Notes under the pieces: generated by a model
The model's input: only the letters and a program-made list of their open reading frames with translations
The model's database searches: none
Told to the model about the DNA's origin: nothing
Translations under genes and position numbers: made by a program
From: an uncultured Acidimicrobiaceae bacterium
GTDB lineage: Bacteria > Actinomycetota > Acidimicrobiia > Spongiisociales > UBA5794
Reading direction: 5' to 3'
NCBI GenBank assembly: GCA_947259365.1
Contig: CAMYMC010000046.1
Location: forward strand, 1-64,000
DNA: 64,000 bases
In this document: in pieces, positions 57,885-64,000 of the stretch
How positions within the stretch are numbered: position 1 is the first letter of the stretch
Layout of the letters: each line of letters starts with the position of its first letter

Positions 57885-59489
57885 TCAGAAGCGGACGGGT
57901 TCGCGGTAGCTCCCGTAGACCTTGCGGAGGGCACCGCACACCTCGCCGACCGTTGCGTACGCTTCGACGGCGTCGAGGGTCTCGGGCATGACGTTGCGTC
58001 CCTCCCGTGCCGCCGCCTCGACCGCATCGAGCGCCGCCGTGACCGATGCCTCGTCCCGCCCGGTTCGGACCTCGCGAAGCCGCTCGACCTGGCGCGCCGC
58101 CTCCTCCTCGCGGTACCCGTGGAACTCGATGGCGCGCTCGTCCTCGTCGTCGCGGAAGATGTTCACCCCCACCTTCTTCACCTGCCCCGTCTCGACGAGG
58201 AGCTCGCGCTCGTAGGCCTGCCGGCTGACCTCGGCCTGGACCCGGCCCTCGGCGACGCCCTTGACGATGCCGCCCTCGCCGTCGAGCTTGTCCATGACGC
58301 GAACGATCTCGTCCTCCATCTCGTTCGTCATCGTCTCGACGAAGTACGACCCGGCGAGAGGGTCGACCGTGTCGGCGAGCCCCACCTCGTGGACGAGGAG
58401 TTGCATCGTCCGCAGCGAGATCTTCGCCGCGTGTTCGGTCGGGATCGTGTAGGCCTCGTCGTAGCTGCACAGCGCCATCGTCTGGGCACCGCTCAGGGCG
58501 CTGGCGAGCGCGTAATACGCGCCCCGCATGATGTTGTTCTCGGGCTGTTCGATCGTGAGCCCGGCGCCACCGCCGCCGGCGATCATCCGCAGCTGCATCG
58601 CCTTCGCATCCGTCGCCCCGTACTGCTCCTTGAGGACCTTCGCCCACAACCGGCGACCGGCCCGGAACTTGCACACCTGCTCCCACAGGTTCCCGTACAC
58701 GTCGAAGTTGAACGTGATGCCCCTGGCCACGCTGTCGACGTCGAGGCCCCGATCGAGGGCGTGGTCGAGGTACGCCCTGGCGATGGCGAGACCGTAGGCC
58801 ATCTCCTGGACCGGGCTCGCCCCGGACTCCCGGATGTGGTAGCCGCAGACGCTGACCGGGCTGTACGTCGGGACGTTGCGGGCGCAGAACTCCATCGTGT
58901 CGCCGACGAGCTTGATCGACGGCTCGACCGGGAAGATCCAGGTCCCCCGGCCGATGAACTCTTTGAGGATGTCGTTTTGCGCCGTGCCGCGCAGCGTGGC
59001 GAGGTCGAAGCCCCGTTTGCGGGCCATGGCGAAGTACATCGCCATGATCGGCACCGCCGCCCCGTTGATCGTGAGCGACACGGTGATCTCGTTGAGGGGG
59101 ATGTCGGCAAATGCCTCTTCCATGTCGGCGAGGGTGTCGACCGCCATCCCGACCCTGCCCACCTCGCCGTCTGCCATCGGGTCGTCGGAATCGAGCCCGC
59201 ACTGCGTCGGCAGGTCGAACGCGACGTTGAGCCCGGTGTTGCCCTTCTCGATGAGGTAGAGGAACCGCTCGTGGGTCTCGGCCGCGGTGCCGAACCCGGA
59301 GTATTGGCGCATGGTGAAGGGACGGGACCGGTACATGTGGGGGTGGATCCCGCGGGTGAACGGGTACTCGCCCGGCGCGCCGATGCCGCCGGTGCCCCCG
59401 GAACGCTCCAGATCCTCGGCGGTGTAGACGGGCTGGATCTCGAGGCCCGATTCCCACGTGACCCGCTCCGGCTGGTGCTTCGTGCTCAT
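57885..59489 (-). CDS. B12-dependent acyl-CoA mutase, large (catalytic) subunit with divergent active-site loop
   Basis: A 534-residue protein of the methylmalonyl-CoA mutase large-subunit family, split from its B12 domain. Tyr63 (MRQYSGFG), Gln171 (TAQNDILKEF), Arg181 (IGRGTWIFP) and His218 (CGYHIRESG) correspond to MCM residues that hold the substrate carboxylate and act at the radical centre. However, the LRxHxQTxG loop of known mutases is LRMIAGGGGAG here (residues 300-310), so the His and Gln are missing and replaced by glycines, enlarging the acyl pocket. That fits a dicarboxylic acyl-CoA with a bulky side chain. It overlaps the B12 subunit by 4 bases. Probable substrate is (2-aminophenyl)succinyl-CoA-like, by inference. 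Confidence 0.88.
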   Translation of the reverse strand: MSTKHQPERVTWESGLEIQPVYTAEDLERSGGTGGIGAPGEYPFTRGIHPHMYRSRPFTMRQYSGFGTAAETHERFLYLIEKGNTGLNVAFDLPTQCGLDSDDPMADGEVGRVGMAVDTLADMEEAFADIPLNEITVSLTINGAAVPIMAMYFAMARKRGFDLATLRGTAQNDILKEFIGRGTWIFPVEPSIKLVGDTMEFCARNVPTYSPVSVCGYHIRESGASPVQEMAYGLAIARAYLDHALDRGLDVDSVARGITFNFDVYGNLWEQVCKFRAGRRLWAKVLKEQYGATDAKAMQLRMIAGGGGAGLTIEQPENNIMRGAYYALASALSGAQTMALCSYDEAYTIPTEHAAKISLRTMQLLVHEVGLADTVDPLAGSYFVETMTNEMEDEIVRVMDKLDGEGGIVKGVAEGRVQAEVSRQAYERELLVETGQVKKVGVNIFRDDEDERAIEFHGYREEEAARQVERLREVRTGRDEASVTAALDAVEAAAREGRNVMPETLDAVEAYATVGEVCGALRKVYGSYREPVRF

Positions 59490-59890
59490 GTCGTCACCGT
59501 GCTTTCGAGAAACTCCACGATGGCGTCGAACGACGTGCCCGTCGGGAACACGCCGGCGACGCCGATCTCTCGCATCGCCTCCTCGTCCGAGGGTGGGATG
59601 TTGCCGCCGACGATCACGGTAGCGTCCCCGGCGCCGTTGGCTCGCAGCTCCTCGACGACGCGCCTCGTCAGCGGGATGTGGGCGCCGGAGAGCACCGAGA
59701 GACCCACGACGTCGACGTCTTCTTCCACCGCCGCGGCCGCGATCTCGCCCGGCGAGCGGCGGAGCCCCGTGTAGACGACCTCCATGCCCGCGTCCATGAG
59801 CGCCCTCGCCACGATCTTCGCCCCGACGTCGTGCCCGTCGAGACCCGGCTTGGCGACGAGCACCTTGATGGGACGGGTGCGCCCCGTCAT
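59486..59890 (-). CDS. B12-binding subunit of acyl-CoA mutase
   Basis: A 134-residue cobalamin-binding domain with the base-off/His-on signature DGHDVGAK (DxHxxG), LSVLSGAH and IVGGNIPPSDEEA. It supplies adenosylcobalamin to the large subunit encoded directly downstream. Split mutases with this layout include 2-hydroxyisobutyryl-CoA mutase and the indoleacetate-pathway mutase. Its start overlaps the acyl-CoA dehydrogenase stop and its own stop overlaps the large-subunit start, ensuring coupled synthesis. No MeaB/ArgK-type chaperone gene is in view. Confidence 0.93.
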   Translation of the reverse strand: MTGRTRPIKVLVAKPGLDGHDVGAKIVARALMDAGMEVVYTGLRRSPGEIAAAAVEEDVDVVGLSVLSGAHIPLTRRVVEELRANGAGDATVIVGGNIPPSDEEAMREIGVAGVFPTGTSFDAIVEFLESTVTT

Positions 59891-61005
59891 CGGGTCAGAC
59901 CTCTGGCGATGTTGATCCGGAGCAGCTCGGAGGTCCCTCCTCCGATGATCGTGAAGCGAACGTCACGGAGGTACCGCTCCACCGGGTATTCGGCGGCATA
60001 CCCGTAGCTCGCCATGATCCGCGCTGCCCGGTCGCAGACCTCCATCGCCACCTCGGATGCGAACAGCTTTGCCATCGCCGCCTCGTCGGTGCTCTCCTTC
60101 CCGCGCTCGGAGCGCCACGCAGCCCAGTACGTCAGCTGGCGGGCCGCCTCGAGTTTCGTCCGCATCTCGGCGAGATGGGCCTGGATCGCCTGGAACTTGG
60201 CGATCGGCTTGCCGAACTGCACCCGCTCCTTGGCGTAGGCGAGGGAGTCCTCGAAGGCCGCCCGACCCACCCCGAGGGCGAGGGCTGCGGTCATGAGCCT
60301 GATCTCGGCGAGGATCTCGAACAGGCTGGCCACCCCTTCGCCTTGCCCGCCGAGCATGCAGGTCGCCGGAGTCCCGTCGAAGAACACCTCCGACGTGAGC
60401 GAGGCCTTGATGCCCATCTTCTCGATCGACCGGCCGACGCTGAGGCCATCGGCCCCCTTCTCGACGAGGAAGATGCTGAGCTCCTTCTCGCCGGTACGGG
60501 CGAACACCGTGAACATGTCGGCGACCGGCGCCGAGGTGATCCACGTCTTCTGGCCGCTGAGGCGCCAGGTGTCGCCGTCGCGCTCGGCGGACGTCGTCAT
60601 CGAGAAGAGGTCGCTGCCGGCATCGGGCTCGGTCATGCAGATCGTCCCGATGACGTCTCCTCGAAGCGCCGGGGCGAGAAGCCGGTCCCGCAGCTCGCCT
60701 TCCGCGAAGCGGTGCACGAAGAACGTGCCCATCAGCGACTGCATGGTGCACGCAGCCGCAACCGCCAGCGAGCCACGGGCCAGCTCCTCGACGGCGACGA
60801 GGTACGACGTGACGTCGGCACCGCCGCCGAGAGGCTCGGGGTACCTCATACCGAAGAACCCGAGCCGACCGACCCCGGCGAACAGCTCGGCGGGGAACCG
60901 GGGATCCTTGTCGAGATCGTCCGCGACGGGACGGATCTCGTTGTCGGTGAACTCGCGGAAGAGCTTGCGGACGGCGTCCTGGTCTGCGGTCAGCGCGAAG
61001 TCCAT
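59887..61005 (-). CDS. Acyl-CoA dehydrogenase lacking the usual C-terminal catalytic glutamate
   Basis: A 372-residue FAD acyl-CoA dehydrogenase. The flavin/substrate segments ICMTEPDAGSDLFSMTT and QKTWITSAPVADMFTVFARTG are intact, as is the C-terminal RIMASYGYAAEYPVERYLRD. At the place where medium-chain enzymes have the catalytic Glu (IYEGT), the sequence is IIGGGTSE, with Gly356. Some family members use a base elsewhere; if not, a decarboxylating or non-oxidative role is possible. In the indoleacetate-type route an acyl-CoA dehydrogenase acts on the product of the mutase, whose gene is adjacent. The ATG at 61005 is 3 bases beyond the IorB stop. Confidence 0.9.
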   Translation of the reverse strand: MDFALTADQDAVRKLFREFTDNEIRPVADDLDKDPRFPAELFAGVGRLGFFGMRYPEPLGGGADVTSYLVAVEELARGSLAVAAACTMQSLMGTFFVHRFAEGELRDRLLAPALRGDVIGTICMTEPDAGSDLFSMTTSAERDGDTWRLSGQKTWITSAPVADMFTVFARTGEKELSIFLVEKGADGLSVGRSIEKMGIKASLTSEVFFDGTPATCMLGGQGEGVASLFEILAEIRLMTAALALGVGRAAFEDSLAYAKERVQFGKPIAKFQAIQAHLAEMRTKLEAARQLTYWAAWRSERGKESTDEAAMAKLFASEVAMEVCDRAARIMASYGYAAEYPVERYLRDVRFTIIGGGTSELLRINIARGLTR

Positions 61006-61008
61006 GGC

Positions 61009-61653
61009 TCAGTCCCTCCCCGCCGGCGTCGTCGCCGTCCCGGCGCCGACGACGCCTGCGTGATCCCTGCCCAGGCCTGCCCCTCGCGCGAATGCGGCCT
61101 TGCGCACCGCGACGTCGATCGACGAGTCGGCGCCGGCGACGGCGCCGAGCAGAGCGTCGGTCGGGATGGGGCTGGCTTCGAGACCGGCGAGCGCGCCGAG
61201 CATCACCGTGTTCGTGAGCCTGCGATCACCCGCAGCGGCAGCGGCAGCGGTGGCGTCGAGCACATAGACCCGGCGCGCCACGGCGGCGATCGCCTCGACG
61301 ATGCCGTCGAGGTCGGGGTAATCGCCCCCTGCCAGGGTGAGGCTCGTCGGGACGATGGGCGTCCGGTTCACGAGCACCGTCGCCCGCGGCGACATCTTCG
61401 GGACCACCCGCTGCGCCTCGAGCGGCTCGAGGCCGACGACGACGTCGGCGCTCGCCGGCGGGATGAACGCCGTCCTCATGTCGCCGATCCGCACCGTGGC
61501 TTCGACGCTCCCTCCCCGCTGCGAGAGCCCGTAGATCTGACCGACCCGGACCCCGAGCCCGGCCGCGGCCGCGGCCGCGCCGAGGGCGTGGGCGAGGCGG
61601 AGCACGCCCTGGCCGCCGACACCGGCGACGACGACGTCGCAGCTCGCACTCAT
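61009..61653 (-). CDS. iorB: Indolepyruvate:ferredoxin oxidoreductase beta subunit-like (IorB)
   Basis: A 214-residue member of the pyruvate:ferredoxin oxidoreductase gamma (POR catalytic) family with VVVAGVGGQGVLRLAHALG at the N terminus and IYGLSQRGGSVEATVRIG, both diagnostic of IorB. It pairs with IorA in oxidative decarboxylation of arylpyruvates to aryl-acetyl-CoA. The final 30 residues are Ala/Gly-rich and less conserved. Its ATG overlaps the IorA stop (ATGA). Indolepyruvate, phenylpyruvate and hydroxyphenylpyruvate are the usual substrates; the operon context favours indolepyruvate. Confidence 0.92.
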   Translation of the reverse strand: MSASCDVVVAGVGGQGVLRLAHALGAAAAAAGLGVRVGQIYGLSQRGGSVEATVRIGDMRTAFIPPASADVVVGLEPLEAQRVVPKMSPRATVLVNRTPIVPTSLTLAGGDYPDLDGIVEAIAAVARRVYVLDATAAAAAAGDRRLTNTVMLGALAGLEASPIPTDALLGAVAGADSSIDVAVRKAAFARGAGLGRDHAGVVGAGTATTPAGRD

Positions 61654-64000
61654 CGCACCACCGCGGGCTCGATGACGGGGACGATGGCGCCGTTGGGGCA
61701 GAACTGGGCGCACACACCGCAGGCGACACAGAGCCCGGCGTCGATCTCGACCGCGCCGCGGTCGACGTAGAAGGCGGGGCAACCGAAGAGGTCGAGACAG
61801 GCGCTGCAGTTCCCGCACAGCCCGCAGATCATGCAGCGGGCGGCCTCGGCACGGGCCTCGTCCTCGGTGAGCGTCGCGACGACCTCCTCGAAGCCGCCCA
61901 TCCGCGTCCCCGGATCGAGCTCCACCGGCCGGCGGCGCCCCTCGGTCCGGTCCCGGCGCACCCCCGGTCGTCCCGGCGGCGGCCGGGTCGGGACCACCGG
62001 AGGCGGCATCCTGACGTCGGCGGCGGCGGGCCCCCGCAGGCTCCGGTCGAGCCCCCATGCGGCGCGGAGCCCGCCCGCGATGGCCCCCGTGACACTGCCA
62101 CCGGCGCCGAGCACGTCCCCCGCGGCGTAGACGCCGGCGTGGGAGGTGCGGCCGGTCCCGGGGTCGACGACGAGGCCGTCGGTCCAATCCAGCTCGACGG
62201 TGCCGTCCGCAGCGACCCTCTGCGGGGCCTGACCCACGGCGAGCACGACGAGTTCGGCCGCGACGAGCCGATCCGTTCCGGCGCGGGCCTCGTAGCTCGC
62301 CGGGTCGGTGCGGGCCGGGTCGTGATGGTGGACCTCGACCAGCTCGGCACCGCCGGCAACGAGGCGGGTGGCCCGGGTCCGGCACAGGAGATCGACGCCC
62401 TCGTCCTCCGCCGCCTCGATCTCGCCGGAGATGGCCGGCATCTCGTCCCGTGCCTCGAGGCACGAGATGATGACGTGTTCCGCGCCGCGACGCAGCGCCG
62501 TCCTCGCCGCGTCGATGGCCGCGTTCCCCCCACCGACGACGAGGACCGTCCCCGCAGCCGTGTCCGGTTCCTGCAGGTACGCCAGCGCCTGGACGACGGC
62601 GGGGCCTTCCCCCTCGATGGGAAGGGTGAGCGGGTCCGCGGCGCCGAGCGCGATCACGACCCCGTCGTGGCCATCGACGAGCTCGCCGAGCCGCAGATCG
62701 GCACCGAGGTGGCGGCCGCCCTCGAAAGAGACCCCGAGCCCGAGGATTCTCTCGGTGTCCCGTCGCAGCACCTCTCGGGGAAGGCGGTACTCGGGGACCC
62801 CGGTGAGCAGCAAACCGCCCGGCTCGGCATTGGCGTCGTAGAGGTGGACGTCGTAGCCCCGCATGGCGAGGTCGTGGGCGGCGGCCAGCCCGGCGGGGCC
62901 GGCACCGACGACGGCTGCCGACCTGCCGTGCGCCGGCTCCGGCTCGGGGGTGTGGGGGTACTCGTCCTGGGATGCCGCCCAGTCCATGACGAACCGCTTG
63001 AGGTCGTTGATCGCAACCGGTTCGTCGAGGCCGCCGCGCACACAGACGTCCTCGCATGGCTTGTGGCAGACCCGGCACACCGACTCGGCGAGGGGCAGCC
63101 CGTCGAGGATGAGCTCGAGGGCGTCTGCGTACCGTCCGGCAGCGATATGAGCGGCATAGCCCTGGATGCAGAGGAAGAGCGGGCACCGGGTCGCACACGG
63201 TGCAACGTCGGGGCGGGACGCTCGGTCGCCGTCCAGCTCGAGTGAGCGCGCCCTCACCATGGCCCGTTCGAAATCTTCGACGACGCCCTGGCCGCATCGC
63301 TGCCCGCAGCTCGACCGGCCGCAGTAGCGGCACCGCTCGTGGTCGATCGTATAGGTGGTGACCCGCGGCGCCGCTGCGGGGGCACGCCGGACGGTACGGG
63401 CCTCGAAGACGGGGCAGATCCGCTGCGAGATCACCACGCTGAGCCCGTCGCGCTCCTTCGCTCGCTCGAAGGCGGCAACGGTGGCGGCGAGGTCGTTGGG
63501 GTCGACGGTTTCGACGTGGGGGGCGCCGAGCGCCCGCACCACGGCCTCGATGTCGACCGTGCGCTGCACCTGCCCGTCCTCGACCGGGGCACCGGGCCGC
63601 TCCTGGAACCCGGTCATCGCCGTGACCTCGTTGTCCATGATCACGGCGACCATGTTCACGTTCTCCTTGACGGCGTTGAGCAGCGCCGGCATCCCGGAAT
63701 GGAAGAACGTCGAGTCGCCGAGGAACCCGAGGGTCTGCCGCCCGCTGGTGCGCGCCACGCCGGCGGCGAGGGTGAACCCGGCGCCCATCGCCAGCAACGC
63801 ATCACCGGCCCGCAGCGGCGGCGCAACGCCGAGCGAATAGCAGCCGATGTCGTTGAAGTACAGGGCCTCGTCGCCGAAGACACTCCGGGCCGCAAAGAAC
63901 GCCGGGCGGTGGGGACAGGCGGCGCACAGCGTCGGCGGCCGGTTCGGCAGCGACGGCGCCTCGGCCACGACTTCGGCAGGCGCCCCGATGCCGACGAGGT
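61650..64000 (-). CDS. iorA: IorA-like 2-oxoacid oxidoreductase fused to GltD-like FAD/NAD(P) domain and ferredoxin domains; 5' end off the right edge
   Basis: About 782 residues are visible. The first part is the IorA ThDP domain: RPPTLCAACPHRPAFF, then GDSTFFHSGMPALLNAV with VIMDNEVTAMTGFQ for ThDP-Mg. A cysteine-rich linker (CRYCGRSSCGQRCGQ) follows. The second part resembles GltD/NfnB/PadH: CATRCPLFLCIQGY and CRVCHKPCEDVC for Fe-S clusters, VVGAGPAGLAAAHDLA for FAD, VVGGGNAAIDAARTAL for NAD(P). The C terminus has CMICGLCGNCSACLDLFGC and CVACGVCAQFCP, further clusters. This would link arylpyruvate oxidation to NAD(P)+ within one polypeptide, comparable to the FAD subunit of phenylglyoxylate:NAD oxidoreductase. 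The N-terminal IorA domain lies beyond the window. Confidence 0.9.
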   Translation of the reverse strand, partial: LVGIGAPAEVVAEAPSLPNRPPTLCAACPHRPAFFAARSVFGDEALYFNDIGCYSLGVAPPLRAGDALLAMGAGFTLAAGVARTSGRQTLGFLGDSTFFHSGMPALLNAVKENVNMVAVIMDNEVTAMTGFQERPGAPVEDGQVQRTVDIEAVVRALGAPHVETVDPNDLAATVAAFERAKERDGLSVVISQRICPVFEARTVRRAPAAAPRVTTYTIDHERCRYCGRSSCGQRCGQGVVEDFERAMVRARSLELDGDRASRPDVAPCATRCPLFLCIQGYAAHIAAGRYADALELILDGLPLAESVCRVCHKPCEDVCVRGGLDEPVAINDLKRFVMDWAASQDEYPHTPEPEPAHGRSAAVVGAGPAGLAAAHDLAMRGYDVHLYDANAEPGGLLLTGVPEYRLPREVLRRDTERILGLGVSFEGGRHLGADLRLGELVDGHDGVVIALGAADPLTLPIEGEGPAVVQALAYLQEPDTAAGTVLVVGGGNAAIDAARTALRRGAEHVIISCLEARDEMPAISGEIEAAEDEGVDLLCRTRATRLVAGGAELVEVHHHDPARTDPASYEARAGTDRLVAAELVVLAVGQAPQRVAADGTVELDWTDGLVVDPGTGRTSHAGVYAAGDVLGAGGSVTGAIAGGLRAAWGLDRSLRGPAAADVRMPPPVVPTRPPPGRPGVRRDRTEGRRRPVELDPGTRMGGFEEVVATLTEDEARAEAARCMICGLCGNCSACLDLFGCPAFYVDRGAVEIDAGLCVACGVCAQFCPNGAIVPVIEPAVVR

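Noticed and set aside
57885-59489. Plain methylmalonyl-CoA mutase or 2-hydroxyisobutyryl-CoA mutase assignment
   Set aside because: The acyl-binding His/Gln loop is missing and the operon has no propionate or hydroxyisobutyrate genes; Tyr63 argues against the hydroxyisobutyryl enzyme.
1-64000. tRNA, rRNA, IS elements, integrases or prophage genes
   Set aside because: No cloverleaf-type tRNA sequence, rRNA segment, transposase motif or terminal inverted repeat was recognised by eye; a covariance-model scan would be needed to exclude small RNAs.

Overview
The window is a dense, high-GC actinobacterial chromosome segment. Gram-positive-type ABC binding lipoproteins with long Ala/Thr/Pro linkers (TTAAP repeats), many GTG starts and wall-to-wall ATGA/GTGA stop-start overlaps suggest an uncultured or environmental member of the Actinomycetota, possibly Acidimicrobiia; this placement is an inference. 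No rRNA, tRNA, IS element, CRISPR array or prophage was recognised, and no stretch longer than about 270 bases lacks a gene.

Layout. 1-3349: a sulfur-carrier/heterodisulfide-reductase-like operon (hdrB-hdrC-dsrE-dsrE-tusA, minus strand, running off the left edge) faces an ArsR-family regulator, with an inverted-repeat operator between them. 3395-6507: an M20 peptidase and a knotted carbamoyltransferase (YgeY/YgeW-like pair) plus a class II aldolase. 6526-16492: an aromatic catabolic block with two closely similar GntR/FadR regulators, an MFS permease, a bicupin protein and a protocatechuate beta-ketoadipate operon (pcaC-H-G-I-J-B-D). 16467-25293: a second MFS permease, an Fe3+/organic-anion type ABC transporter, a cupin, a ThDP decarboxylase-like enzyme and a dehydrogenase. 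25453-31559: ubiX, ubiD, a tandem-fused CaiB CoA-transferase and a second ubiD. At least five promoters from 7 to 25 kb carry a near-identical operator (core ATGGTTAGAC) fitting the FadR-type consensus TNGTNNNACNA, so these genes look like one regulon.

31674-41639: a complete branched-chain-type ABC transporter (livM-H-F-G-K) diverges from a dimethylglycine/sarcosine dehydrogenase-like fusion; a membrane GAF-GGDEF-EAL protein follows. 41907-45516: a PocR-domain regulator and an SQR-DUF1641-TusE/DsrC-DsrE sulfur module, a second sulfur-trafficking site that probably works with the one at the left edge. 45595-49615: a hydratase-cupin-dehydrogenase operon, a DUF302 protein and a TrpB2-type tryptophan synthase.

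49707-64000 (minus strand, continuing off the right edge) is the most notable region: eleven tightly spaced genes encoding an indolepyruvate oxidoreductase-like enzyme (IorB, and an IorA fused to a GltD-like flavoprotein and ferredoxin domains), an acyl-CoA dehydrogenase, a split B12-dependent acyl-CoA mutase, a CaiB CoA-transferase, a three-subunit molybdenum hydroxylase, a 3-hydroxyacyl-CoA dehydrogenase/enoyl-CoA hydratase fusion and a thiolase. This set matches the gene complement described for anaerobic indole-3-acetate degradation in Azoarcus/Aromatoleum, apart from the hydantoinase and CoA ligase, which may lie beyond the right edge. The mutase has a remodelled acyl-binding loop that could admit an aryl side chain. 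The best reading is a tryptophan/indolepyruvate-to-anthraniloyl-CoA type pathway in an actinobacterium.
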